Origin: Xenorhabdus beddingii
GTDB lineage: Bacteria; Pseudomonadota; Gammaproteobacteria; Enterobacterales; Enterobacteriaceae
Reading direction: 5' to 3'
Length of the DNA: 64,000 nt
Assembly (NCBI RefSeq): GCF_002127545.1
Contig: NZ_MUBK01000019.1
Coordinates: 27,502 to 91,501 of the forward strand
The notes beneath the pieces are model-generated. The model saw nothing but the letters and a program-made list of their open reading frames with translations, did not search any database and was not told the origin of the DNA. This document shows, one piece after another, positions 29,412-40,459 of the stretch (position 1 is the stretch's first letter; each line of letters opens with the position of its first letter). Both the position numbers and the translations under genes were made by a program.

Positions 29412-30851
29412 TTAGTCATTCTCTGCGGTTAATGGCAGTTCAATTCGAAAACATACGTCAGCAAATTCGGATTCTATCAGATGGAGCTTCCCCCCCATTT
29501 GTTTAATACAATCTTGCGCGATACTCAAGCCAAGGCCACTTCCTTTAACCGCACCTTTTCTTTGCAGTTTTCCTTGATAAAATGGCTCGAAAATCATGCT
29601 TTTTTCTAATTCGGGGATAGGCGTTCCTGTATTGGCAATGTCAATATGAAGATTTCCTCCCGCTTGCCGACTGGAAATCCAAATGTTACCGGATTCAGCG
29701 CCATAGTGCACTGCATTGGAGTAGAGATTATCAATCACCCGCCTCAATAAGTTAGGTTCTGCCCAACAATAATCCATATTCAATTGAATTTCCGTATTAA
29801 TATTTTTTGCGCGGGCGGGCAGTTGATGTGACAACACAACACCATCCACAATGTCTTTTAAAAATACGATTTGATGCTCGGCAGAGCCATCCGCCAATTT
29901 TCGGTTATATTCGAGCAATTGTTCGATAAGCTGCTGTAAATGTTTACTACTGCTATCCAAAATGCTCACAACTTCTTTTTGATCTGCGGTCAGCGGCCCG
30001 GCAATTTCATCCGCCAACAGCTCTGTCCCTTCACGCATACTTGCCAAAGGTGTTTTCAGTTCATGGGAAATATGGCGTAAAAACTCGTGGCGCTGAGATT
30101 CAAGCCAGGACAAACGTTCACTTAACCAGATAATACGCTGTGCCAGCGATCGCAACTCCCTCGGCCCCTTAAATGACTCAATCTCATTTTCCAATGATTG
30201 CCCTTTCCCCAACCGATTTATCATCCGTTCAATGCGTTTCACCGGCCCAATGATCATACGTGTAAACAGAGCCACCAAAAACGCACTTAACAAGAATAAA
30301 ATGAGACTCTGCCAACCAAAAAGCTGGCCTTTATCTGCAATATCTTTTTGCAATTGTTCACCCCGGCTGAAAATGATATTCCGGGTTTCCTGTACCAAAA
30401 GATTATTAGCCGTGGAGAATTCTTCAAGTAATTTAGATATGGCAGGTTTCGGCACGCCATTACTACAGGAAATTGTCGTCAGCCCTGACAATAATTTATT
30501 AAATTTTTCCGTATATTCCGCGTTGGCCAACATTGTCATCTGATTACCGAGCATATGGGTATATTGCCGGTATTGACGTTGATAGAGCTTTTCCAGCCGG
30601 GCGTCTCCCAAGACACAATATTGGCGGTAACTACGTTCCATCTCAAGGGCAACACCAATCATGGCTTCGCTACGACGGGCATCCGACAACGTTGCACGGC
30701 TAATTTCAGCGGCTTGGGTACTCAACTGGTCAAGGCTTTGATAGGCTTGATAGGCCAGTACCAATAATGGCAACAATACCAGCCAGAAAGCCATGACAAC
30801 CAATTGGCGCAATGAGCGCGGAAATAAACGCCATTTTTTTAAAGAAATCAT
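29412..30851 (-). CDS. glrK: sensor histidine kinase GlrK (QseE)
   Basis: The 479-residue kinase has a transmembrane segment near 15-35 (LVVMAFWLVLLPLLVLAY), a periplasmic domain with the conserved MERSYRQYCVLGD, a second membrane segment near 181-202, a HAMP region, and a phosphorylated His263 in FLRHISHELKTPLAS. The ATP-binding domain has NLYSNAVHYG and GSGLGLSIA. It phosphorylates GlrR to switch on glmY. ATG 30851 (MISLKKWRLFPRSL) aligns with E. coli; twelve more codons are open upstream. Confidence 0.96.
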   Translation of the reverse strand: MISLKKWRLFPRSLRQLVVMAFWLVLLPLLVLAYQAYQSLDQLSTQAAEISRATLSDARRSEAMIGVALEMERSYRQYCVLGDARLEKLYQRQYRQYTHMLGNQMTMLANAEYTEKFNKLLSGLTTISCSNGVPKPAISKLLEEFSTANNLLVQETRNIIFSRGEQLQKDIADKGQLFGWQSLILFLLSAFLVALFTRMIIGPVKRIERMINRLGKGQSLENEIESFKGPRELRSLAQRIIWLSERLSWLESQRHEFLRHISHELKTPLASMREGTELLADEIAGPLTADQKEVVSILDSSSKHLQQLIEQLLEYNRKLADGSAEHQIVFLKDIVDGVVLSHQLPARAKNINTEIQLNMDYCWAEPNLLRRVIDNLYSNAVHYGAESGNIWISSRQAGGNLHIDIANTGTPIPELEKSMIFEPFYQGKLQRKGAVKGSGLGLSIAQDCIKQMGGKLHLIESEFADVCFRIELPLTAEND

Positions 30852-31060
30852 CTCATAACCTGCAAAGACATTGATGCTAACCGACATAAGGCAGAGGAAG
30901 AAATCGGCCTGATGATAGATTCTAAAGCTATTTTTTCTCTTTTCTGAAACCAGTTGAAAACCGAAATTAATTAAAAACTGAAACCAATTAAAAATAATGG
31001 GTCATTGAGAACGATGTGGATGCAAACATAAACACGATGGACAGGGCTTGCCTGTAATAA

Positions 31061-31288
31061 TGACGGCGGGATAGTAATCTTTTTACTATCCCGCCAGTGA
31101 GGATCCCTCATGCTACCTAATGAGCATGTAGGTGGTGCCTCACTCCACGTGTCGCCCTGTGTTTGATAAAGCCCGAAAGCGAGTATCATTGAGTTGGACG
31201 GTAGGCACCTTACTTCGGCGTCATTCTGGGCTTATGTGGCATGTTTCCACCTGATTGTGGGCCGACATAAAAAGTTGAATGAGCAACT
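31061..31288 (-). ncRNA. glmY: small regulatory RNA GlmY
   Basis: The minus strand beginning near 31288 reads AGTTGCTCATTCAACTTTTT and then ATGTCGGCCC, matching the 5' end of E. coli GlmY (AGTGGCTCATTCACC...). It lies between purL and glrK, the syntenic site of glmY, and starts 12-13 bases after a sigma-54 promoter. A ten-base GC-rich hairpin at 31065-31094 probably ends it, although the T run there is weak, so the 3' end is approximate. GlmY sequesters RapZ so that GlmZ can activate glmS, controlling glucosamine-6-phosphate supply for the envelope. Confidence 0.85.
31065..31095 (-). terminator. hairpin at the 3' end of glmY
   Basis: GGCGGGATAGTA and TACTATCCCGCC form a stem of about 12 bases with a short AT loop. 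On the minus strand it is followed by GTCATTATTACAGG, a poor T run. Confidence 0.6.
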
Positions 31289-31300
31289 GCCGATTATTAT

Positions 31301-31317
31301 GCACATTACATGCCAAC
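31301..31317 (-). promoter_or_regulatory. sigma-54 promoter of glmY
   Basis: On the minus strand TTGGCATGTAATGTGCA has GG and GC separated by exactly ten bases, matching the TGGCAC-N5-TTGC sigma-54 pattern. The GC lies 13 bases ahead of the predicted GlmY 5' end. Confidence 0.85.
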
Positions 31318-31419
31318 TTGTAAAACAATTATCAATCATTTGATTTTATTGGTAATATATAAAAAAATAAATTCATCGGCTCTCTTTACCCATATTTTTT
31401 GATACTCAATATGTATTAT

Positions 31420-31532
31420 TGTCGCCTATTGATGACACTTAACCAAGAATAAATATTTTAATAATAATATCAAAGCATTAAATGTCTCCAATTTGAGACA
31501 CCTTAAAAGGCGATTGTCGTCGTATAGAGACA
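31420..31532 (-). promoter_or_regulatory. three GlrR enhancer sites upstream of glmY
   Basis: Three perfect TGTC-N10-GACA palindromes, the GlrR consensus, occur at 31420-31437 (spacer GCCTATTGAT), 31483-31500 (spacer TCCAATTTGA) and 31515-31532 (spacer GTCGTATAGA). They lie 130-245 bases upstream of the GlmY 5' end, the usual enhancer distance. The intervening DNA is AT-rich and could be bent by IHF. Confidence 0.9.
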
Positions 31533-31679
31533 TCATTACAGGAACCCATCACTTCAAGGTAATGGAAAAAAATTCCTCGTTTTAGTTGAATATTATGTCG
31601 TGCAGCGACTGAAAACATCCAGATGGCTAAAAATATATAAAAATATAACTTGCTTAATATTCGAGGTCATGCGTTAATA

Positions 31680-31852
31680 GCCCCGTCGGTTTGAAAGACA
31701 GACCTCATACAAAGCAGTTTATTAAAGCAGTTCTCATCCACAGGCGTTATCCCAGATATCCCTTCTTTTTGAGTTTCTCCCTTAAGCGCTAAGTAGTTTC
31801 TGTAAAACAGGCCATATTCGCCTAAAAAAGGCTCAAACAAAGGAAATATCAT
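31680..31852 (+). promoter_or_regulatory. cold-shock leader of the csp gene (CspA-type 5' UTR)
   Basis: About 170 bases before the csp start resemble the cspA leader in layout: a cold-box-like TTTGAAAGACAGACC (31690-31704; cspA has TTTGACGTACAGACC), TATTAAAGCAG soon after, TCTGTAAAACAGGCCATATTCGCC (19 of these bases at 31799-31822) and AAAGGAAAT as ribosome-binding site. In E. coli this leader refolds in the cold to expose the start. A TTGCTT...TTAATA promoter with 18-base spacing lies just upstream (about 31649-31678). Confidence 0.75.
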
Positions 31853-32068
31853 ATGTCTAGTAAAATGACTGGTTTAGTAAAATGGTTTAATGCAGATAAA
31901 GGTTTTGGTTTTATCTCCCCTGCTGATGGAAGCAAAGACGTGTTCGTACACTTCTCCGCTATTCAGAGTAACGACTACCGTACTCTGTACGAAGGCCAGA
32001 AAGTCGAATTCTCCATCGAGGATGGTGCCAAAGGCCCAGCAGCAGCAAACGTTGTGCCTGCAGCGTAA
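31853..32068 (+). CDS. cold-shock protein, CspA family
   Basis: The 71-residue single cold-shock domain has RNP1 KGFGFI (16-21) and RNP2 VFVHF (30-34) and is close to E. coli CspA, CspB and CspG ([20 protein letters not shown]). It binds RNA and single-stranded DNA and melts secondary structure at low temperature. A CspA-like leader of about 170 bases implies cold induction. Which paralogue it corresponds to cannot be decided, so no symbol is given. It lies head to head with glmY; their control regions are adjacent. Confidence 0.95.
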   Translation: MSSKMTGLVKWFNADKGFGFISPADGSKDVFVHFSAIQSNDYRTLYEGQKVEFSIEDGAKGPAAANVVPAA

Positions 32069-32440
32069 AAGCTCCCTCCAATCCTTTCCTCTGCGATAGC
32101 GAAGACGGCCTCCGGCCTGAGTGGACAGAGTTGACGGGATGTCAGGGTATTTTCAGTTACCGGTATGGATAAGACCGGACCGGTTTCTGAATTAGCCCCC
32201 CAAGTCAGTATGTTACGATCCCCGTTTTCTGAAACAGACTTCTTTGATTCCACTATCAATAGAATTTAAGCGTTCGATCCATTGAAAGTTTAACTTCCAT
32301 GTCTCCTATCTTCTTGCCTTCTATCTTCTTGCCTTCTATCTTCTTGTTAGCTGATATCCAAAAAAAATTTTGTGCCATTTCTAGCCGATTTGTTCTGTGA
32401 TTAGCATAATGCTATTTCAAAACATCAAATAAAAAATAAA
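32069..32440. other. intergenic region between csp and purL
   Basis: No gene is seen in these 372 bases. It holds the csp 3' untranslated region, a 15-base tandem repeat (32307-32346) and the approach to the purL terminator. A frame open on the minus strand (31975-32259) overlaps csp and shows no family features. Confidence 0.6.
32307..32346. repeat. 15-base tandem repeat
   Basis: TATCTTCTTGCCTTC occurs twice perfectly (32307-32321, 32322-32336), with a third partial copy TATCTTCTTG. It is non-coding and strongly pyrimidine-biased on the plus strand. Confidence 0.9.
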
Positions 32441-32470
32441 GGCCCTGAAAATTTATCAGGGCCTTTTTAC
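32441..32470 (-). terminator. terminator after purL
   Basis: GGCCCTGA and TCAGGGCC form a perfect eight-base stem with a seven-base AT loop. On the minus strand TTTATTTTTTATTTG follows; on the plus strand TTTTT follows, so it can end both purL and csp transcripts. Confidence 0.88.
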
Positions 32471-32504
32471 AAAAAAAAGTTTACAGGAAATAGAGTGAAA
32501 GGAA

Positions 32505-35500
32505 TTAACCTAACTGTCTGCGTGCATTACGGAAAATTCGCATCCATGGGCTATCTTCTCCCCACTCTTTAGGATGCCAGGAGTGACTGACCGTGCGGAA
32601 TACCCTTTCAGGATGCGGCATCATCACCGTAACTCGTCCATCAAGGCTGGTTACCGAAGTAATGCCGTTCACTGAGCCATTTGGATTTGCAGGATAGTTT
32701 TCTGTCGCTGAACCGTAGTTATCGACAAAGCGCAGTGCCACCTGCTGATGTTTTTCAAGTTCCAGCAAACTCTGGCTGTTTCTGAACTCCACCTGACCTT
32801 CACCGTGGGCCACCGCGATGGGTAAGCGGGAACCTGCCATCTCTTTCAGGAAGAGTGAAGGGCTATCCGCGACTTCCACTAAGCTAAAACGCGCTTCATA
32901 ACGTTCTGAACGGTTACGGACAAAACGCGGCCAATGCTCTGTACCCGGGATCAGTTCATGCAAATTAGACATCATCTGACATCCGTTACATACGCCAAGT
33001 GCCAGCGTATCCGGCCTTGCGAAGAAATTCGCAAAATCATCACGTACCCGTGCATTGAACAGAATGGATTTTGCCCAACCTTCACCTGCGCCGAGAACAT
33101 CTCCGTATGAGAAGCCACCGCAAGCCACCAAGGTCTGGAATTGCTCCAGCGTAATTCGTCCACTCAGCAGGTCACTCATGTGAACATCAACGGCTTCAAA
33201 CCCGGCACGATGGAATGCCGCCGCCATTTCAACATGAGAATTGACCCCCTGTTCACGCAGTACGGCAACCCGTGGGCGTACTTGTTTCGAGATGTAACAG
33301 GCAGCAATGTCTTCTGCGGGATCAAAGGATAATTTCACATTCAGGCCGGGATCATTCACATCCTGTTTTGCCTGATGTTCTTGATCCGCACATGCCGGGT
33401 TATCACGCAAACGCTGCATCTGCCACGTTGTTTCCGCCCACCATAAGCGCAATATGCTACGGTTTTGACGATAAACCTCCATATTGCCACTGGAAATGAC
33501 AAAATCATCACCGACCTGAGCTTTACCCAAATAATGAACACATTCATTCAAGCCATAATCCGCCAACAGATTTTCAACCTGTTCTCTGTCAGTTTGGCGA
33601 ATTTGTATCACTGCACCCAATTCTTCACTAAACAGGGCGGCCAAAATGTCTTCATCAAATGCACTGATATCAACTTGCAGCCCACAATGCCCCGCAAAGG
33701 CCATTTCAGCCAAGGTCACCAGCAGTCCACCATCAGAACGGTCGTGATAAGCCAACAATTTTTGTTCTGAAATCAGTTGCTGGATCGCATTAAAGAAACC
33801 GGCAAGTTGCTCCACACTGCGAACATCGGCAGTTTTATCACCAAGCTGACGATAAACCTGGGCGAGTGCGGTGCCCCCCAAAGCATTCTGCCCTTGTCCC
33901 AGATCGATCAACAAGAGGGCGTTATCCTCCTCTGTCGCTAACTCTGGAGTGACCGTGCGACGCACATCTTCCACGCGGGAAAAGGCACTGATCACCAATG
34001 AAAGCGGTGAAGTCATTTCACGCCCTTCCCCGTTTTGATCCCAACGGGTTTTCATTGACATCGAATCCTTACCCACAGGAATGGTCAATCCCAACGCCGG
34101 ACACAACTCTTCCCCCACGGCTTTCACCGCAGCATATAATCCCGCATCTTCACCCGCATGGCCTGACGCCGACATCCAGTTCGCCGATAATTTCACTCGC
34201 TTAAGATCTTGCACATAAGCCGAAGCGATATTAGTCAATGCTTCCCCAACCGCCATACGTGCCGAGGCAGCAAAATCCAGTAAGGCAACCGGTGCCCGTT
34301 CCCCTATTGACATCGCTTCGCCATAATAGCTATCCAAGCTGGCGGTAGTCACTGCGCAGTCCGCCACGGGAATTTGCCACGGGCCAACCATTTGATCACG
34401 GGCAACCATGCCCGTGATGGAGCGATCTCCAATCGTAATCAGGAATGTTTTCTCCGCCACCGCCGGTAAATGCAGGACACGTTTTACCGCTTCCGCGAGA
34501 TCAATTCCTTTGCGATCCAAATGTTGTCCCTGTGCTTCCAAGACCTGAACATTTTTTAACATTTTGGGCGTGTTACCGAGCAGCACATCCAAAGGCATGT
34601 CGATTGGCTGATTATCGAAATGGTTGTCATTCAGCAAAAGGTGCCGTTCTTCCGTTGCTTCCCCAATCACCGCATAAGGGGCGCGTTCACGACGGCATAT
34701 TTCTTCAAATTGGGCGAGCTGCTCTGGGGCTACAGCCAGCACATAACGCTCCTGGGATTCATTGCACCATAACTGCAATGGGCTCATTCCCGGTTCATCA
34801 TTAAGAATGTTACGCAATTCAAAACGCCCACCCCGGCCGCCATCACTGACCAATTCAGGCATGGCATTCGACAAACCACCCGCGCCCACATCGTGGATAA
34901 ACAGCACGGGGTTTTTCTCTCCCAGTTGCCAGCAACTATCGATGACTTCCTGACAACGGCGTTCCATCTCTGCATTGTCACGCTGTACGGAGGCAAAATC
35001 TAAGTCAGCATCAGATTGACCAGACGCCATCGAAGAGGCCGCACCGCCCCCCAGACCGATATTCATGCTTGGGCCACCCAGCACAATGAGTTTTGCACCC
35101 ACTGAGATCTCGCCTTTCTGGACGTGCTCTGCACGAATATTTCCGATTCCCCCTGCCAGCATGATGGGTTTGTGATAACCGCGCAGTTCCGTGCCATTAT
35201 GGGAGTGCACTTTTTCTTCATACGTCCTGAAATACCCCAACAACGCCGGGCGCCCGAACTCATTATTAAACGCCGCGCCTCCCAATGGGCCTTCCAGCAT
35301 GATATCCAACGCACTGACAATCCGCTCAGGCTTGCCGAAATCTTCTTCCCAAGGCTGTTCAAAGCCGGGAATTCTCAAGTTTGAGACTGAAAAACCCACC
35401 AGACCGGCTTTAGGCTTGGCTCCCCGCCCGGTTGCCCCTTCATCACGAATTTCACCGCCTGAGCCGGTTGCCGCTCCCGGCCAAGGCGAAATTGCCGTTG

Positions 35501-36395
35501 GATGGTTATGGGTTTCAACTTTCATGAGGATATGGGCGGGTTCTTGATGGTAATCATAGGCTCCGGTTGCCGGATCAGGGAAAAAGCGACCAACATGAGA
35601 GCCTTCCATCACCGCAGCGTTATCTTTATAAGCCGAGAGCACATAATCCGGTGTCTGTTCAAATGTATTTTTGATCATTTTGAACAGCGACTTAGGTTGA
35701 ACCTGACCATCAATAACCCAATCGGCATTGAAGATTTTGTGGCGGCAGTGTTCCGAATTCGCCTGCGCAAACATATAGAGTTCAATATCCGTCGGATTAC
35801 GCTCCAACATCTGGAACGCGTTCACCAGATAGTCAATTTCATCCGCAGCCAGGGCCAATCCCAGTTCAATATTGGCCGATTCCAGTGCTGCCCGTCCCTG
35901 CTGCAAGACATCAATGTGTTTCAATGGTGAGGGTTTTTGCTGGGCAAACAGAACTTCAGCCTGTTCAAACTGCGTGAATACACTTTCCATCATGCGGTCA
36001 TGCAGTAATGCCGACAATGTTTGCTCCTGTTCAGCACTCATGCCCGCACTCTGAATATAATAGGCAATTCCCCGTTCTAAACGAACAATTTGCTTCAGCC
36101 CACAATTGTGGACAATCTCTGTCGCTTTCGATGACCAAGGCGATAGGGTTCCCGGCCTGGGTGTGACTAACAATAGTTGACCTTTAGGCTCATATTCAGC
36201 CAAAGAAGGGCCATACTTTAATAGTCGATTTAATTTTTCCCGTTCATCTCCTGTGATGGGGGCATTAACATCTGCGAAATGCACATATTCTGCATAAATT
36301 TCTGTTACAGGAAGACGCTGATCTTGGCACTGGGAAAGGAGCTTAGTAATACGAAACGCTGATAAAGCGGGCGAGCCACGCAGAATTTCCATCAT
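32505..36395 (-). CDS. purL: phosphoribosylformylglycinamidine synthase
   Basis: The 1296-residue single-chain FGAR amidotransferase carries out the fourth step of purine synthesis, converting FGAR plus glutamine and ATP to FGAM. N-terminal PurS-like and linker domains ([15 protein letters not shown]), two AIRS-like ATP domains (GETHNHPT-like [27 protein letters not shown] GKDSMSMKT), and a C-terminal class I glutaminase with the nucleophile in GVCNGCQMM (about 1136) are present. ATG 36395 agrees with E. coli (1295 residues); the frame is open five codons more. A PurR box lies upstream at 36478-36493. Confidence 0.97.
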   Translation of the reverse strand: MMEILRGSPALSAFRITKLLSQCQDQRLPVTEIYAEYVHFADVNAPITGDEREKLNRLLKYGPSLAEYEPKGQLLLVTPRPGTLSPWSSKATEIVHNCGLKQIVRLERGIAYYIQSAGMSAEQEQTLSALLHDRMMESVFTQFEQAEVLFAQQKPSPLKHIDVLQQGRAALESANIELGLALAADEIDYLVNAFQMLERNPTDIELYMFAQANSEHCRHKIFNADWVIDGQVQPKSLFKMIKNTFEQTPDYVLSAYKDNAAVMEGSHVGRFFPDPATGAYDYHQEPAHILMKVETHNHPTAISPWPGAATGSGGEIRDEGATGRGAKPKAGLVGFSVSNLRIPGFEQPWEEDFGKPERIVSALDIMLEGPLGGAAFNNEFGRPALLGYFRTYEEKVHSHNGTELRGYHKPIMLAGGIGNIRAEHVQKGEISVGAKLIVLGGPSMNIGLGGGAASSMASGQSDADLDFASVQRDNAEMERRCQEVIDSCWQLGEKNPVLFIHDVGAGGLSNAMPELVSDGGRGGRFELRNILNDEPGMSPLQLWCNESQERYVLAVAPEQLAQFEEICRRERAPYAVIGEATEERHLLLNDNHFDNQPIDMPLDVLLGNTPKMLKNVQVLEAQGQHLDRKGIDLAEAVKRVLHLPAVAEKTFLITIGDRSITGMVARDQMVGPWQIPVADCAVTTASLDSYYGEAMSIGERAPVALLDFAASARMAVGEALTNIASAYVQDLKRVKLSANWMSASGHAGEDAGLYAAVKAVGEELCPALGLTIPVGKDSMSMKTRWDQNGEGREMTSPLSLVISAFSRVEDVRRTVTPELATEEDNALLLIDLGQGQNALGGTALAQVYRQLGDKTADVRSVEQLAGFFNAIQQLISEQKLLAYHDRSDGGLLVTLAEMAFAGHCGLQVDISAFDEDILAALFSEELGAVIQIRQTDREQVENLLADYGLNECVHYLGKAQVGDDFVISSGNMEVYRQNRSILRLWWAETTWQMQRLRDNPACADQEHQAKQDVNDPGLNVKLSFDPAEDIAACYISKQVRPRVAVLREQGVNSHVEMAAAFHRAGFEAVDVHMSDLLSGRITLEQFQTLVACGGFSYGDVLGAGEGWAKSILFNARVRDDFANFFARPDTLALGVCNGCQMMSNLHELIPGTEHWPRFVRNRSERYEARFSLVEVADSPSLFLKEMAGSRLPIAVAHGEGQVEFRNSQSLLELEKHQQVALRFVDNYGSATENYPANPNGSVNGITSVTSLDGRVTVMMPHPERVFRTVSHSWHPKEWGEDSPWMRIFRNARRQLG

Positions 36396-36477
36396 TATAG
36401 GTTCTCTCATCTTAGAAGCAAAGCCTGACTGATGCCTCAGGGGAAACGCCGGACATTATAGAGGAATGTTTGCTTTG

Positions 36478-36493
36478 ACGAAACCGTTTGCGT
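36478..36493 (-). promoter_or_regulatory. PurR operator upstream of purL
   Basis: ACGAAACCGTTTGCGT, reverse complement ACGCAAACGGTTTCGT, fits the PurR consensus ACGCAAACGKTTNCNT. It lies 83-98 bases upstream of the purL start, where E. coli purL also has a PurR site. Confidence 0.88.
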
Positions 36494-36658
36494 GACTGTT
36501 TATTGAGCCAACAATCCACTCAATAGAATTTATAAACTGATTTAATAAAGTTGCACATCCCAATTTTGTTGCGCAAAATTCTCGATTACTGGAAATTTAG
36601 CCATGCTATTATCTTACATTTCATACGGAGCCTAACCGCACTGGCGAGAGATAACTAT

Positions 36659-38128
36659 TTGAGTAATATAAAGATAAATTATTTTGTTATCGTCATTATC
36701 GCGCTCCTCTCCGCTGCCATCATTGGCCTGAGCATCAATTGGCCCAATAAACAGCAGGAGCAGATAAACAAAATTCTGACACGGGGAGAACTTCGGGTGA
36801 GTGCCATCACTTCTCCTCTGATTTCTCTTAATGACAAAAATGAACCAACGGGATTCGACTATGAATTAGCCAAACGATTCGCTGATTATTTGGGTGTTAA
36901 ACTGGTCATTAAATTTCGGGCCAACATTAACCAGCTTTTTGACGACTTAGAGAATGATAAAGCCGATTTTTTGGCCGCAGGTCTTATCTATAATAAAGAG
37001 AGGCTGGGTCAAACACGCACTGGCCCCGCTTATTCTTTAGTCCTGCAACAACTGGTTTATCGCAAGGGAACAACCCGCCCACGCTCGTTTGGTGATATAA
37101 AAGGCAAACTGGTCGTCACAGCAGGTTCAGCCCATGCCAGCGAACTAAGAACATGGAAAGAACATGCTTATCCTGATCTAATCTGGGAAGAGACGTCACA
37201 AGAGAACACTCAGCAGTTACTCGAACAAGTATCTGAAGGAAAAATCGATTATACCCTCAGCGATTCCATCATCTTAGCCCTGCAACAGCGGATTCATCCC
37301 AATTTAGCGGTTGCTTTTGATGTCAGTGAGGAACGTCCCCTGACTTGGTATTTAAAAAGCAGTCATGATGACAGTCTCTACTCAGCCATGCTTGATTTTT
37401 TCAGCATGTTGGCTGAAAACGGTATTATGTCGAGACTACAGGAAAAATATTTCAGTCATATTAGTTCGTTCGACTATTTCGATACCATCTCATTTATTCG
37501 TGCCATCAACACAATCTTGCCGGCCTATCAGCCCATTTTTGAAAAATATGCAGGTTCACTTGACTGGAAATTAGTGGCATCGATTGCATGGCAGGAATCG
37601 CATTGGGACCCACAGGCAACCTCTCCCACCGGCGTCCGTGGCCTGATGATGCTCACTCGCCCGACAGCAGAGTGGGCAGGCATCCACGATCGGCTGGACC
37701 CGGAAGAGAGCGTAAAAGGGGGGATGGAATATCTGCACTACCTGATGGATCGTTTGCCAAAAACGATTCCGGAAGATGAGCGTATCTGGTTCGCTCTCGC
37801 GGCTTATAACATGGGATATGGGCATGTCCTTGATGCCAGAAAATTAACTGCTGCACAAAAAGGTAATCCTGACAGTTGGCTGGATGTTAAAAACCGCCTG
37901 CCTCTGTTAAGCAAGAAAAAATACTATACCAATACAACGTATGGTTATGCCCGTGGCTATGAGGCTTACCGCTACGTGGAAAATATTCGGCGTTACCACT
38001 TAAGTCTGGAAGGGTATCTGCGGGCAAAAGCTAACCGTGAGAAAGCAGAAGACGTTAAAACTGAATCTGCTAAAAAAATGCCGGAGGAAAAAACTCCGGC
38101 GCAATCCGAGAAGACCGAACAGTCATAA
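36659..38128 (+). CDS. mltF: membrane-bound lytic murein transglycosylase F
   Basis: The product of about 490 residues cleaves peptidoglycan to anhydro-muropeptides. An N-terminal hydrophobic segment ([18 protein letters not shown]) is followed by a substrate-binding-protein-like regulatory domain ([18 protein letters not shown]) and a C-terminal lysozyme-like SLT domain with catalytic Glu near 313 ([18 protein letters not shown]) and AAYNMGYGH. No ATG aligns with E. coli MltF; TTG 36659 ([10 protein letters not shown]. coli MKKLKINYL) is chosen, and another TTG at 36551 is in frame. The C-terminal tail is Lys/Glu-rich, and its DNA holds the tadA terminator. Confidence 0.92.
   Translation: MSNIKINYFVIVIIALLSAAIIGLSINWPNKQQEQINKILTRGELRVSAITSPLISLNDKNEPTGFDYELAKRFADYLGVKLVIKFRANINQLFDDLENDKADFLAAGLIYNKERLGQTRTGPAYSLVLQQLVYRKGTTRPRSFGDIKGKLVVTAGSAHASELRTWKEHAYPDLIWEETSQENTQQLLEQVSEGKIDYTLSDSIILALQQRIHPNLAVAFDVSEERPLTWYLKSSHDDSLYSAMLDFFSMLAENGIMSRLQEKYFSHISSFDYFDTISFIRAINTILPAYQPIFEKYAGSLDWKLVASIAWQESHWDPQATSPTGVRGLMMLTRPTAEWAGIHDRLDPEESVKGGMEYLHYLMDRLPKTIPEDERIWFALAAYNMGYGHVLDARKLTAAQKGNPDSWLDVKNRLPLLSKKKYYTNTTYGYARGYEAYRYVENIRRYHLSLEGYLRAKANREKAEDVKTESAKKMPEEKTPAQSEKTEQS
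38073..38100 (-). terminator. tadA terminator inside the mltF 3' coding end
   Basis: On the minus strand GCCGGAG and CTCCGGC form a seven-base GC-rich stem with a seven-base T-rich loop, followed by seven T. It lies 43 bases past the tadA stop, inside the last codons of convergent mltF. Confidence 0.85.
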
Positions 38129-38142
38129 CCCGCTTTCAATCA

Positions 38143-38676
<534 letters not shown>

Positions 38677-38742
38677 TTATGGATCTTACTTATAAAAATT
38701 CCACTCATTATAACGAGTCATCATCAATATTGTTTATTCATC

Positions 38743-39393
38743 TCAATTTGTCGGCTCAAGGTGAATTTCATCAAGAAAGACTTCCAGAAACTGTTTCATG
38801 CGTTCTGTTCTTTCACTGGCCATTTTCTTACCTGATACCGTTTGAAACCCAGTCTCTATTTTCAATAATTTGGTATAGAAATGATCGACAGTATAAGCCG
38901 TATCATCATATTCACGCTGTGTTGCCAAAGGGTCATGGAAATCATACAGTGAAGAACCCATACGACCTGCGGTATAAAAGCAGCGCCCAACCCCAATCAT
39001 GCCAATGGAGTCTAACCGATCCGCATCTTGCACGATTTTGGCTTCCAATGTGTTGGGAGATAATCCTGCAGAGTAACTATGGGTTTCAATCGCATGGCAA
39101 ACTGCGGTAATGTCCTCCTCTTCCCATTCCAGATTTTTCAATATCAATGCCGCTTTTTCTGCCGCCATGCGCGAAGCAAGATGTCGGTTTGGGGCGTTTT
39201 TCTCGACATTGACGCAATCGTGTAATAACACAGCAGCGAACACTAACCGCAAGTTGCCGGATTCCGCTTCACAGATTTGCTTCGCATTTTTCCATACCCG
39301 ATAAAGATGTGCGACATCATGCGCCCCGTCATCACCTTCTATTGCCACAGGTAAAAGTTGCTGAGATAAATTTTCAAATGGTGCAAATAACAT
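38743..39393 (-). CDS. HD-domain phosphohydrolase, YedJ-like
   Basis: The 216-residue product has the HD metal site: DGAHDVAHLYRVW with the first histidines, LLHDCVN as the HD pair, and QDADRL as the distal Asp. E. coli YedJ is similar throughout (EAKIVQDADRLE, DHFYTKLLK). The substrate is unknown. ATG 39393 (MLFAPFENLS) has an AGAGG site; the frame extends to an ATG at 39465 that would overlap alkA by four bases. It is not at the yedJ locus of E. coli, and lies here between tadA and alkA. Confidence 0.8.
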   Translation of the reverse strand: MLFAPFENLSQQLLPVAIEGDDGAHDVAHLYRVWKNAKQICEAESGNLRLVFAAVLLHDCVNVEKNAPNRHLASRMAAEKAALILKNLEWEEEDITAVCHAIETHSYSAGLSPNTLEAKIVQDADRLDSIGMIGVGRCFYTAGRMGSSLYDFHDPLATQREYDDTAYTVDHFYTKLLKIETGFQTVSGKKMASERTERMKQFLEVFLDEIHLEPTN

Positions 39394-39461
39394 AACCAAA
39401 ACCTCTTCGTCTTGATACTTTACGGAAAACACCTTACACGGGATTAGAATGGTATTGATGA

Positions 39462-40364
39462 TCAATACCCACTACTGGACTGTTGTCGCCATAAATGCGC
39501 GCCTACCAGCGCCTTCCAGGGAGAGAAGCCCGCCAGCCATTTTTCCGCTTGACCCGCGCTCACTTTATCGGCCTGCTTAAGCAAATATTGCAGGTTGCGC
39601 CTGACAGCAACATCACCATGCAGTGAACCATTCAGGTAACTGAATCCCCGCAGCAAGGCATAATTCACTGTCCACATACCGATTCCCTTGATGGCGAGCA
39701 AATTCTCCGTCAAAGATTTTACTTCATCTTCTCCCTCTGGGATGTTCAGCTTCAACACGCCAGAATCAATGAGCTGGCTAACCTTCAGCAACGCATTGGC
39801 TTTACCTACTGAAAAGCCACACTGGCGCAGATCCTGCTCCGAACACTGAATTACCTGCTTATCCGTCGGATGGCACAATAACCCTGAAGAGTGCGGGATG
39901 CCAATTGCCTGAATAAAACGCCGGCGAATGGAAATTGCGGCACTTAAGCTGATTTGCTGGCCGATGATGGCCCAACTTAGCGCTTCAAAAGGTGTGGCTG
40001 ACTGGTAAATACGTAAACCCGTTTGTCTGGTAACCAACTCGCCAATAACCGGATGATCTTGGTATGTGGATTCAAATCCTTCAATAGGTTGCTTCAACCC
40101 TAGCATGTGTAGCGCCAGAGCTGATAGCGCTTCGTGTGAACAAAAGTTTTCCTCATCATCAATATCAAGCTGTATTTGTGCCTTATTTTTTTCAATGGCT
40201 ATTGTCAGAAGAGCTGGATTTTCGTGCCACATTATGCCTTTTTTAATTTCATTCTGTTGCACGATTTCAGACACTTTCATTTCATCCCTTTGATGAAAGT
40301 CCAGAAAATCCCTGATGTGATAATTATTTGGTAATATAATCTCCATAAAACCACTTGCTTTCAT
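39462..40364 (-). CDS. alkA: DNA-3-methyladenine glycosylase II, AlkA-like
   Basis: The 300-residue product has the AlkA plan: an N-terminal TBP-like domain, a helix-hairpin-helix at LLAIKGIGMWTVNYALLRG (223-240) and catalytic Asp251 (LHGDVAVRR). FEALSWAIIGQQISLSAAI (126-144) is typical of the family. It excises alkylated bases such as 3-methyladenine. No Ada gene or Ada box is visible next to it. ATGs at 40346 and 40280 are later start options. Confidence 0.85.
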   Translation of the reverse strand: MKASGFMEIILPNNYHIRDFLDFHQRDEMKVSEIVQQNEIKKGIMWHENPALLTIAIEKNKAQIQLDIDDEENFCSHEALSALALHMLGLKQPIEGFESTYQDHPVIGELVTRQTGLRIYQSATPFEALSWAIIGQQISLSAAISIRRRFIQAIGIPHSSGLLCHPTDKQVIQCSEQDLRQCGFSVGKANALLKVSQLIDSGVLKLNIPEGEDEVKSLTENLLAIKGIGMWTVNYALLRGFSYLNGSLHGDVAVRRNLQYLLKQADKVSAGQAEKWLAGFSPWKALVGAHLWRQQSSSGY

Positions 40365-40459
40365 TAAAAAACTCCAGAGACAGACATGATTGAGAGGACA
40401 TTCTAACAGACTTTAATTTATAATAAGTTGCAATACAATAGTAACTTAATGAATCCAGT

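Noticed and set aside
31667..31852. Minus-strand open frame opposite the csp leader
   Set aside because: It lies within the cold-shock 5' untranslated region, whose conserved elements explain the sequence better.
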